A stretch of 5,885 nt of DNA from Chloroflexota bacterium. Lineage in GTDB: Bacteria; Chloroflexota; Chloroflexia; Thermomicrobiales; UBA6265. The stretch is from positions 1-5,885 of the forward strand of contig JAFAEA010000022.1 of assembly GCA_023424355.1 (NCBI GenBank), written 5' to 3'. This document shows, in pieces, positions 1 to 5,835 of this stretch. Both the position numbers and the translations under genes were made by a program. The notes under the pieces are model-generated. The model had not been told where the DNA came from. It was given only the letters and a program-made list of their open reading frames with translations, and did not search any database. The first letter of the stretch is position 1. Each line of letters starts with the position of its first letter.

Positions 1-1022
1 ATCACCCGCATCTGCACACCGAGCGCATCGCGCTCGACGTTTTGGCGTCCGCGAGCGCCACGGAGTTCCTTCTCCATGGCCAGCTCGATACCGACTGCAC
101 CCTTCACGTCGTTCTGCTCGTACACGCGTTCGCCGTTATCACCCATCCAACGCGGGTCATCGACTTCCGCCGCCTGAACCGGGCGCACATACCCGATGAC
201 ATGGCTCATCACCTCGCCACCGCTGTATTGGCGCACCAGCACGGAATCATCCAGCTCTACACCGGGCAGGTACATCTTGTTGGCTTCGAGCTTGAGAGCG
301 GTTTCGCGCGGGACATCTGTAGAGATCGTCACTGGCAAGCGCTGACTCCACTGATTCTCGATCTGCCACTCCAGGCGATTCATCACCTGAATGCCCGGCA
401 GTTCGTTGATGGAAGCACGGAAACGGGCGGAATCGTCCTGACTGAGCCCGCCATTGGGCGTGAGATTGAGATAAATCTCGTTCGGCAGGAACTTCATCCA
501 GTTTTCGATGCTATCGGAAGCCAGCTCACCGGTGTACCCCAACATGGATGCAACACGGGTGAATACGGTTTGTTGAGTGCCATCGCGCATGGCCGCACTC
601 TGGGCAACCAGGGTGTCTTCGATCTGGAGGGCCGCGATCAGCGTATCCAGCACGCGTCGTCGTTCCTCAGGTTCGGAACTGGCGCTCGGCAGTTGATCCG
701 GATAGATTCGGAGTTCCCACGCACGGCGGTTCTGGGCGAGGCGTCGGCCTTTGCGATCCACAATCAGGCCACGTGCAGCTGGCAGGAACTGGGTGGTGAT
801 GGCATTGCTCTCGGCCTGCTTTTTGTAATCCTCACCCTGGGCAAGCTGCATGATGCCAAGCTTGGTGGCCATGGTGCCGAACACCGCCACAAGGCCGGTC
901 TTCATCAATAACGTGCGGCGATTGAGTTCAATCTGATCAACACGAAGATGGCGATCATCGCGCTTTTTGCGCTTTCGCTCTCCTGGTGGATCGTATTGCA
1001 TTCGTTTGTGTCTGCGAAACAC
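1..1022 (-). CDS. mrdA: Penicillin-binding protein 2 (PBP2), N-terminal part, cut by window edge
   Basis: This is a class B penicillin-binding protein, the peptidoglycan transpeptidase of the elongation machine, anchored in the inner membrane. I translated the minus strand from a GTG at 1022-1020: 340 codons stay open to the window edge. Residues 1-35 form a strongly basic cytoplasmic tail (GERKRKKRDD at 14-23). About 37-60 is the membrane anchor, followed by the family pattern QLAQGEDYKKQA. Residues 83-97 (ARGLIVDRKGRRLAQ) are the class B pedestal motif R-G-x-I-x-D-R-x-G-x-x-L-A. VKGAVGIELAMEKELRG (307-321) matches the conserved G-x-x-G-I/L-E...L-R-G box before the transpeptidase domain. The catalytic SxxK, SxN and KTG motifs would lie outside the window, so activity cannot be judged. 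The GTG is preferred because AAGGAGG (1037-1031) sits 8 bases upstream; an ATG at codon 8 has no such site. It follows mreD by 66 bases, the usual mreD-mrdA order. FtsI/SpoVD-type PBPs are less likely given the mreD neighbour. Confidence 0.9.
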   Translation of the reverse strand, partial: MFRRHKRMQYDPPGERKRKKRDDRHLRVDQIELNRRTLLMKTGLVAVFGTMATKLGIMQLAQGEDYKKQAESNAITTQFLPAARGLIVDRKGRRLAQNRRAWELRIYPDQLPSASSEPEERRRVLDTLIAALQIEDTLVAQSAAMRDGTQQTVFTRVASMLGYTGELASDSIENWMKFLPNEIYLNLTPNGGLSQDDSARFRASINELPGIQVMNRLEWQIENQWSQRLPVTISTDVPRETALKLEANKMYLPGVELDDSVLVRQYSGGEVMSHVIGYVRPVQAAEVDDPRWMGDNGERVYEQNDVKGAVGIELAMEKELRGARGRQNVERDALGVQMRV

Positions 1023-1030
1023 GGGTGAAA

Positions 1031-1037
1031 CCTCCTT
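1031..1037 (-). promoter_or_regulatory. Ribosome binding site deciding the GTG start of PBP2
   Basis: The minus strand reads AAGGAGG here, a perfect Shine-Dalgarno match, with 8 bases to the GTG at 1022. This spacing supports GTG over the in-frame ATG seven codons further in. Confidence 0.8.
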
Positions 1038-1088
1038 GCGAACGCCCGAATGAACGCGAGTAATGACTGCGCTCCGCGGGGAGGCGAA

Positions 1089-1598
1089 CTAACGCTTGTA
1101 AATGCGGCGATAAATCCAGTAGCCAATCGGTGTCAGAATCACCTGAAAACCGGTTTGGATGGCTACATCTCCCAAACTCACTCCCCCACGCATCACGCTG
1201 AGGAACAGATTATGGAAGAGTGCCGCACCTCCGAAAAGAACCAGCGTGGTCAACGGATTGACGATCCACGGCCGAGCCCGCAGAGGCTGTGCCGCCATCA
1301 CCATAGGAACCATCGCCAGCGCATGGATGCCAAAACGATCCATGCCGATAAGGTCCAAAATCATGCCGATGATGAAGGTCCACACCAGTGCTTCCTGCAG
1401 AGAGCAACGGGTGAACCGAAAAAACAGCACCAGCAACACGATATTCGGTGCCACACCAAACGGTGAGAAACGCGGGAATATCGTGAATTGAAGCAGCGCC
1501 AACGCAAATAGCAACACGAAGAGAAGCGGCCTGGACATGGATGGTTTGCGATGGCTCCTCTCAAGAGATTTACGCTGCGACGTCGGCTCCGGATTCAT
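1089..1598 (-). CDS. mreD: Rod shape-determining protein MreD
   Basis: MreD is a small integral membrane protein of the elongation complex that works with MreC, RodA and PBP2 in lateral wall synthesis. The 169-residue product is close to the usual family length. It has about five or six hydrophobic segments (roughly 23-41, 50-62, 68-85, 88-104, 113-136 and 143-163). The stretch IIGMILDLIGMDRFGIHAL (76-93) fits the family pattern G-x-x-x-D-x(6,8)-G-x-x-A-L, and the protein ends in a short basic tail (YRRIYKR). The ATG at 1598 is chosen because AAGGAGG lies 10 bases upstream. Met21 (MSRPLL) would remove a polar, basic 20-residue N-terminal extension but lacks an equally good site. PBP2 follows 66 bases downstream, supporting the call. 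No mreC precedes it: the next gene upstream is a divergent ketoacyl synthase. Sequence identity within the MreD family is always low, so the call rests on topology, the motif and context. Confidence 0.85.
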   Translation of the reverse strand: MNPEPTSQRKSLERSHRKPSMSRPLLFVLLFALALLQFTIFPRFSPFGVAPNIVLLVLFFRFTRCSLQEALVWTFIIGMILDLIGMDRFGIHALAMVPMVMAAQPLRARPWIVNPLTTLVLFGGAALFHNLFLSVMRGGVSLGDVAIQTGFQVILTPIGYWIYRRIYKR

Positions 1599-1743
1599 TC
1601 CGAAACCGCCTCCTTAAGAATAGCACTCGTCAATGGCGAACGAACGCTCCGGGTCAGCAAGGGTCAATCTCCGGTAGAATCTGCACAACGACGGCGGAAC
1701 AGTGAACGATAAAAGGTTCCGTCGATGCTTCGGAGCAATTTAG
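1599..1743. promoter_or_regulatory. Divergent intergenic region between mreD and the first ketoacyl synthase
   Basis: This 145-bp stretch separates two genes reading apart, so it should hold promoters for both units. On the plus strand a TAGAAT box (1675-1680) is a plausible -10 for the fatty acid genes, 64 bases before their ATG, but the hexamer 17 bases upstream (GGTCAG) is a poor -35. On the minus strand TTGACC (1667-1662) and TTGACG (1633-1628) look like -35 boxes, yet neither has a convincing -10 at 16-18 bp. The hexamer GGGTCA is repeated at 1651-1656 and 1661-1666, exactly one helical turn apart. No coding sequence is seen here. Confidence 0.4.
1609..1615 (-). promoter_or_regulatory. 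Ribosome binding site of mreD
   Basis: The minus strand carries AAGGAGG, 10 bases before the ATG at 1598. It supports the longer 169-residue form of MreD over an internal start at Met21. Confidence 0.75.
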
Positions 1744-3021
1744 ATGAACGCATTTCAACCAAAACGAGTGGTGGTAACTGGGGTAGGCGTCATAAGCTCG
1801 CTGGCCACCTCAGCCCGGGAGACCTGGCAGAAACTGCTTGCCGGCGAAACCGGCATCCGCAGGGCGGAGAATCTCCCGGAAGACAAGCACAAGTGCCTCC
1901 TGCGCGCAGATGTGAACGATGACGATATGCCGCAGCGATTCCTCAAGGGCAAGGAGCTTCGCAACGCCAGTCGCTATACGCGCATGGCCATGGAAGCTGC
2001 CGGTGAGGCAATGATCGATGCCGGTCTGCTGGATGATGAACTCAAGCCAATCGAGGATATGTCCACCTCCGGAGTCTCCGCTGGCACCTGTATCGGCGGA
2101 ACCTACGATGATATGCTGCCGGTGCACACACAGTATGTGGAGCGCGATGGCGCTCCGCGCGTACCTCCGCACCTGCACGTGATGTTCCCGCACAATATTG
2201 GGGGTTACACCATTCAAAAGCAGTTCGGCATGATGGGTCCATCCAGCACCGTAGTCACGGCCTGTGCGACAGGAAGCCAGGCAATCGGCGATGGCTTCCA
2301 TGCCGTGAAGTTCGGCAGGGCCCCGCTGATGATCGCTGGGGCCATGGAAAGCACCCAGCATCCCCTCTTCGCGCTTGGATTCGAGGCGATGCGCGCACTC
2401 TGCACCGATTCGAACGACAATCCGGATCGAGCCAGCCGTCCCTTCAATGCCGATCGTGGTGGATTCGTGCTCGGTGAAGGTGCCGCGTTCCTGGTACTCG
2501 AAGAGTTGGAGCACGCCACTGCCCGCGGTGCTCGCATCTATTGCGAAATCGGCGGGTACGCCACAAGTAACGACGCCTACCATCCGATTGCTCCTCAACC
2601 AGAAGGTGTAGGAGCCGCCAAGGCAATCAACGACGCCCTCGCAGATGCTGGCTTGAGCGCTGAGGATATTGATCACGTGAACGCCCACGCCGCATCGACT
2701 CCTGCCGGCGATCTGGCGGAAGCCAATGCCATCCGCCTCGCCCTCGGCGAGCGCGCCTCTAGCATTCCGGTGACCTCGGTCAAGGGTGCTTTTGGCCATG
2801 CAATGGCAGCCTCTGGTGCGCTGGAGACCGCGATGGCGGTGTTCACCATGCACGAGCAAGTAATCCCGCCCACACGCAATCAGGATCAGCCAGATCCGGA
2901 AGTGGCGCTCAATATCAACACTTCTGCACAACCGGCAGAGATTAATGCCATGACCAAGCACTCCTTCGGTCTTGGTGGCCAAAATGCTGTTCTTGTCCTG
3001 AAGCGCTGGGATGCCGCATGA
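1744..3021 (+). CDS. fabF: Beta-ketoacyl-ACP synthase, FabF type (KS1)
   Basis: This cytosolic thiolase-fold enzyme condenses acyl groups with malonyl-ACP in fatty acid chain elongation (KAS II type). The 425-residue product shows the family features in order: RVVVTGVGVISSL near the N-terminus, catalytic Cys174 in TACATGSQAIG, His315 in NAHAASTPAGD, Lys347 in SVKGAFGH, His352, and the gatekeeper Phe408 in SFGLGGQN. Distances between active-site residues match the second synthase almost exactly (141, 32 and 5 residues here). It is 10-15 residues longer than typical FabF, with the excess at the N-terminus and in the region before the active site. The ATG at 1744 has GGAG 8 bases upstream. It opens the plus-strand cluster, and its TGA overlaps the next gene's ATG by four bases. 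With a second intact FabF nearby, this copy may be the more specialised one (other chain length or product), but the sequence does not show its substrate. A FabB assignment is less likely. Confidence 0.88.
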   Translation: MNAFQPKRVVVTGVGVISSLATSARETWQKLLAGETGIRRAENLPEDKHKCLLRADVNDDDMPQRFLKGKELRNASRYTRMAMEAAGEAMIDAGLLDDELKPIEDMSTSGVSAGTCIGGTYDDMLPVHTQYVERDGAPRVPPHLHVMFPHNIGGYTIQKQFGMMGPSSTVVTACATGSQAIGDGFHAVKFGRAPLMIAGAMESTQHPLFALGFEAMRALCTDSNDNPDRASRPFNADRGGFVLGEGAAFLVLEELEHATARGARIYCEIGGYATSNDAYHPIAPQPEGVGAAKAINDALADAGLSAEDIDHVNAHAASTPAGDLAEANAIRLALGERASSIPVTSVKGAFGHAMAASGALETAMAVFTMHEQVIPPTRNQDQPDPEVALNINTSAQPAEINAMTKHSFGLGGQNAVLVLKRWDAA

Positions 3022-3419
3022 GCCAATCGCCGGCAGGTCAGCGTCAGTCATTCGGAATCGGCGATACGCTGCAGTTCCTGATGGAACTTGCCAGCTTGCT
3101 CGGAATCGGCCTGCTTGGCTGGCATTTGGGCAACAAGGGCATTCTCGGGGCGATCCTCGCGATTGTCTTCATTTTGCTTACGGGTGCCGTGTGGGGTCGA
3201 TTCCGCACACCCGGGTTCGTGCCAACCGGCCGGGAACCTACGCAACCAGTTTCCGGTCCTGTGCGAATCGCGCTGGAACTCGCGGTTTACGTGATAGGCA
3301 TCTTCGGTATCTGGTGGAGTGGCCGAGAAGAAACCGCCTACATCGTCATCGCTGTGATGGTGGTTACACTCGCTGTTTCGTACAAGCGGCTTCTCGCCCT
3401 CTGGTTCACCCGCATTTAA
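3018..3419 (+). CDS. Small four-helix membrane protein, YrdB/DUF2568-like
   Basis: The 133-residue product is a predicted inner-membrane protein of unknown function. Four hydrophobic segments are visible at about 17-36, 42-59, 84-101 and 106-125, with a polar loop at 61-83. The segment VWGRFRTPGFVP (58-69), followed by PVRIALELAVY and then FGIWWSG, resembles the YrdB family (DUF2568), whose members carry a W-G-x-F-x-x-P motif after the second helix and an R-x-x-L-E-L start to the third. I recognise the family from this pattern only and cannot search it. Its ATG overlaps the KS1 stop as ATGA, so translation is likely coupled to KS1; its own site (TGGGA) is weak. FabD begins 18 bases after its stop, so the gene is embedded in the fatty acid operon. 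A lipid-related or membrane role is suggested by context only. No catalytic motif is visible. Confidence 0.75.
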   Translation: MSQSPAGQRQSFGIGDTLQFLMELASLLGIGLLGWHLGNKGILGAILAIVFILLTGAVWGRFRTPGFVPTGREPTQPVSGPVRIALELAVYVIGIFGIWWSGREETAYIVIAVMVVTLAVSYKRLLALWFTRI

Positions 3420-3426
3420 CCCACCT

Positions 3427-3430
3427 GGAG
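3427..3430 (+). promoter_or_regulatory. Ribosome binding site of fabD
   Basis: GGAG lies 7 bases before the ATG at 3438. It is fabD's own initiation signal within the 18-base gap after the membrane protein gene, so fabD does not depend on coupling. Confidence 0.6.
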
Positions 3431-3437
3431 AATTTAA

Positions 3438-4391
3438 ATGTCAGTCAATGAGAAACTTGGAGCAAGCTACGGATTCGTCTTCCCCGGACAGGGGAGCCAA
3501 ACCGTTGGCATGGGTCGCGCTTTGTACGATTCGTCGGAAGCCGCCAAGGCCCGACTGGACGAAGCGAACGATATCCTTCGGTACGATCTGAAATCGGTCA
3601 TGTTTGATGGTCCGGAAGATCAGCTTGCCGATACTCGCCTGAGTCAACCAGCGATCTACACCGCGAGCGCCATGGGACTGGCGGCTCTCCGCGAGCGGCT
3701 GGAAAACGAAGAGAGCTACCTGGCGCCGATGTTGGTGGCGGGACACAGTCTCGGTGAATTCACCGCCCTGCTCGCTGCCGAGGTGATCGATTTCGCCACT
3801 GGTCTCAAGCTGGTTCGCGCTCGTGGTGAATTCATGGCCGATGCCGGTGAGGAACGCCCGGGAGCGATGGCCGCCGTGCTGGGTATGGATGACGACAAGC
3901 TCGCCGAACTCGTGGAAGAAGCTGCCGCAGGCGAAGTGCTGACGATTGCCAATCTCAACTGCCCGGGTCAGACGGTGATCTCTGGCGAGGTCGCGCCTCT
4001 GGAGCGATTCATGGAGTTGGCGAAGGATGCCGGCGCTCGTCGCATTGCGCGGTTGCCGATCAGCATCGCTAGCCATTCCTCACTGATGGATCCGGCGGCA
4101 GAGAAGCTGAACGAACTCTTCGACGAAACCACGCTACATGATCCCAAGATGCCGGTGGTGAGCAACTCGACCGGTGAGCCACTGACCACAGATGAAGAGA
4201 TCCGCGAGGAACTCCGCTATCACGTGGTAAAAGGTGTGAACTGGACAGCAAGCGTGCAAACAATGGCCGGCCGCAACATCACCACCCTCATCGAAATTGG
4301 CAACGGCAATGTACTGGCAGGTTTGAACAAGCGCATCGATAAATCGCTGGTGACACTGAGCCTGGCCGATCTGGGAATCGGCGAGAAATAG
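3438..4391 (+). CDS. fabD: Malonyl-CoA:ACP transacylase FabD
   Basis: FabD moves the malonyl group from CoA to acyl carrier protein, supplying the extender unit used by the ketoacyl synthases. The 317-residue product is slightly longer than E. coli FabD (309). It has the oxyanion loop FPGQGSQ (Gln18), the nucleophile elbow GHSLGE with Ser104, Arg129 in RARGEFM, which binds the malonyl carboxylate, and catalytic His213 in SHSSLM. The C-terminal block reads EIGNGNVLAGLNKRI, where E. coli has E-V-G-P-G-K-V-L-T-G-L. The position matching E. coli Gln250 (PVQW) is Asn268 in GVNWT. This should be tolerated, because in the E. coli structure the main-chain carbonyl of that residue is what contacts the catalytic His. 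All residues needed for activity are present. The gene sits between two FabF-type synthases; fabG and acpP, its frequent downstream neighbours, are not here. Confidence 0.95.
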   Translation: MSVNEKLGASYGFVFPGQGSQTVGMGRALYDSSEAAKARLDEANDILRYDLKSVMFDGPEDQLADTRLSQPAIYTASAMGLAALRERLENEESYLAPMLVAGHSLGEFTALLAAEVIDFATGLKLVRARGEFMADAGEERPGAMAAVLGMDDDKLAELVEEAAAGEVLTIANLNCPGQTVISGEVAPLERFMELAKDAGARRIARLPISIASHSSLMDPAAEKLNELFDETTLHDPKMPVVSNSTGEPLTTDEEIREELRYHVVKGVNWTASVQTMAGRNITTLIEIGNGNVLAGLNKRIDKSLVTLSLADLGIGEK

Positions 4392-4417
4392 GCAATCACC
4401 GCATTAATCGCTAGAAT
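4389..4417 (+). promoter_or_regulatory. Possible promoter for the second ketoacyl synthase
   Basis: TAGAAT (4412-4417) matches the -10 consensus at five of six positions, and TAGGCA (4389-4394) matches the -35 consensus at four of six, with 17 bp between them. The -35 overlaps the fabD stop codon. The same TAGAAT box occurs upstream of KS1. A transcript starting about 7 bases after the box would begin near 4424. This suggests KS2 can be expressed apart from the upstream genes, but the match is moderate and untested. Confidence 0.35.
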
Positions 4418-4429
4418 ATAGGGTCATAT

Positions 4430-4516
4430 ATGGTGGTTGGGAACGAGCCCGTTGCCACGATGATCATTTCCCGAGCTTCTGCAGGAGTTTGGGTAAGGAA
4501 AGGAATCGCCAGGTGA
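4430..4516 (+). CDS. Possible 28-codon leader ORF upstream of the second ketoacyl synthase
   Basis: An ATG at 4430 opens a frame of 28 codons (beginning MVVGNEPVATM, ending VRKGIAR) that stops with TGA at 4514-4516. That stop overlaps the KS2 GTG as GTGA, the arrangement used for translational coupling. If the TAGAAT box at 4412 is the -10, the transcript would start only about 6 bases before this ATG, giving a nearly leaderless message. There is no good Shine-Dalgarno sequence. The peptide matches nothing I recognise and has no run of one amino acid of the kind seen in attenuator leaders. It could be chance: an open frame of this length is common in G+C-rich DNA. Confidence 0.2.
   Translation: MVVGNEPVATMIISRASAGVWVRKGIAR
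4499..4504 (+). promoter_or_regulatory. Ribosome binding site deciding the GTG start of the second ketoacyl synthase
   Basis: AAAGGA ends 8 bases before the GTG at 4513. The in-frame TTG at 4489 has AGGAG only one base upstream, too close for initiation, so GTG is the better start. Confidence 0.55.
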
Positions 4517-5745
4517 CGCGTGTAGTCGTGACCGGAGTGGGTGCCGTTAGCCCGCTCGGCATCGGAATTGACGCATTGTGGTCGGGTCTCACTGAGGGCC
4601 GATCCGGAATTGCTCCCATCAAGAAATTCGATACCAGTGATCTGGAAGTGAAGATCGCCGGCGAAGTCGATGACTTCGTGCCGCGAGATTTCATGGATTT
4701 CAAGGCCGCCAAGCGCATGGATCGCTTCGCCCAGTTCGCCGTAGCGGCAACACGCGAAGCTCTTGAAATGTCTGGTCTTGAGATTACCGAAGACAACACC
4801 GATCGCATTGGGGTGATGATGAACACCGGCGGTGGTGGATTCCCGACCATCGAGAACGAAGTGACAGTGAAGATGAACTCCGGCGCCAAGCGCGTGAGTC
4901 CATTCCTCATCCCGATGTTTGCGCCGAATATGGCCAGTTGCCAGGTAAGCATGCAGTTCGGGATCCATGGTCCCACAGCGACATCCGTCGCCGCCTGTGC
5001 AGCCGGTATTCAGGCGTTTGTCGACGCCGTGCATATGATCGAACGCGGCGAAGTGGATGTTGTGATCACCGGTGGTACTGAAGGCGGTATTACACCAGTC
5101 GCAATCGCCAGCCTGAGCAACATGGGTGCTCTGAGCCGCAACAACGATGATCCTGCTGGTGCCAGCCGTCCATTCGATTTGGGACGTGATGGCTTCGTTT
5201 TCTCGGAAGGTGCCGGTGTGGCGATTCTGGAAAGCGAAGAGCACGCCGCCCGACGCGGTGCGAACGCCATCGCCGTGGTCCGTGGTGGTTCTTACACCTG
5301 TGATGCATTCCACATCACGGCTCCGGACCCACAAGGCGCCTACGCCAGCCGCGCCATGAAGCAGGCCATTGCTCGTTCTGGCCTGCAACCAGAGGATTTC
5401 CAGTACGTCGCGGCTCATGCCACCGCCACGAATATCGGCGATATCGCCGAGACCGGAGCAGTGAAGCAGGCATTCGGCGATCATGCCTACAAGTTGGCAC
5501 TCTCTGCCAACAAGAGCATGGTGGGACACTTGTTGGGTGCTGCCGGTGCGATCAGCTCGCTGGCAAGTATTCTCGCGATTCGCGATGGCATTATTCCGCC
5601 GACCATCAACCTGGAAAATCAGGATCCGGAATGTGATCTGGATTACACCCCAAATGTGGCCCGAAAGCTGGAAGTAAAGAATGCTTTGGCCAACGGATTC
5701 GGGTTTGGTGGCCAGAATGCCGTGTGTGTGTTCAGCGCTGTGTAG
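4513..5745 (+). CDS. fabF: Beta-ketoacyl-ACP synthase II, FabF (KS2)
   Basis: This cytosolic condensing enzyme extends acyl chains with malonyl-ACP in fatty acid synthesis. From the GTG the product is 410 residues, the standard FabF length, and starts TRVVVTGVGAVSPLG as FabF proteins do. The active-site residues are Cys162 (VAACAAGIQAF), His302 (AAHATATNIGD), Lys334 and His339 (SANKSMVGHLLGAAGA), each one less than E. coli FabF numbering (163, 303, 335, 340), which supports this start. Phe396 in GFGFGGQN is the gating residue, and SYTCDAFHITAPDP is the FabF substrate-loop motif. A TTG at 4489 would add eight residues (through GKERNRQ) but has a badly spaced binding site. One oddity: after the catalytic His, the usual T-P-x-G-D is T-N-I-G-D. 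It lies 121 bases after fabD and may have its own promoter. It is probably the main housekeeping FabF, with KS1 a diverged relative. Confidence 0.93.
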   Translation: MTRVVVTGVGAVSPLGIGIDALWSGLTEGRSGIAPIKKFDTSDLEVKIAGEVDDFVPRDFMDFKAAKRMDRFAQFAVAATREALEMSGLEITEDNTDRIGVMMNTGGGGFPTIENEVTVKMNSGAKRVSPFLIPMFAPNMASCQVSMQFGIHGPTATSVAACAAGIQAFVDAVHMIERGEVDVVITGGTEGGITPVAIASLSNMGALSRNNDDPAGASRPFDLGRDGFVFSEGAGVAILESEEHAARRGANAIAVVRGGSYTCDAFHITAPDPQGAYASRAMKQAIARSGLQPEDFQYVAAHATATNIGDIAETGAVKQAFGDHAYKLALSANKSMVGHLLGAAGAISSLASILAIRDGIIPPTINLENQDPECDLDYTPNVARKLEVKNALANGFGFGGQNAVCVFSAV

Positions 5746-5835
5746 TTTCACGGGCGGCGCGCGGTATACTCATAGGTGAAGTCACCGGTTTTCACCGGCA
5801 GGTTTTGCGCGCACAGCCAATAAGGATTGCTATTC
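5746..5835 (+). promoter_or_regulatory. Leader region with -10-like box and inverted repeat before the last gene
   Basis: After the KS2 stop there is a TATACT box (5765-5770), five of six matches to a -10, with no good -35 at 16-18 bp. A transcript from it would start near 5777 and have a leader of about 60 bases. The leader region holds GGTGAA (5775-5780) and its complement TTCACC (5791-5796) around a 10-base loop that contains the palindrome ACCGGT. CACCGG also occurs twice, 10 bp apart. No T-run follows the stem, so it is not a convincing terminator for KS2. Confidence 0.3.

Noticed and set aside
1599..1743. A remnant of mreC upstream of mreD.
   Set aside because: The 145-bp region has no open frame with MreC-like sequence on the minus strand and is immediately followed by the divergent KS1 gene.
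3011..3451. A 146-codon plus-strand frame overlapping the membrane protein gene and the start of fabD.
   Set aside because: It is rich in Arg and Pro and has no recognisable features. The alternative frame at 3018 gives four clean hydrophobic helices, a family motif and an ATGA overlap with KS1.
4439..4456. Imperfect inverted repeat (AACG-AGCC-CGTT with flanking GG/CC) in the fabD-KS2 gap, considered as a fabD terminator.
   Set aside because: The perfect stem is only four base pairs, with a G-G mismatch beyond it and no T-run after it, so it is too weak to call.
1744..5745. A type II polyketide KS/chain-length-factor pair.
   Set aside because: Both synthases keep the catalytic Cys, both His and the Lys. 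A chain length factor would lack the Cys, and no ketoreductase, cyclase or dedicated ACP is nearby.
4411..5751. A 446-codon open frame on the minus strand opposite KS2, with similar long antisense frames opposite KS1 (1810-3051), FabD (3441-4076) and PBP2 (42-911).
   Set aside because: All are in codon register with the sense gene, so antisense stops could arise only from sense TTA, CTA or TCA codons, which these genes almost never use. The proteins match no family I recognise, whereas the sense frames carry full active-site motifs. They are a by-product of codon bias.
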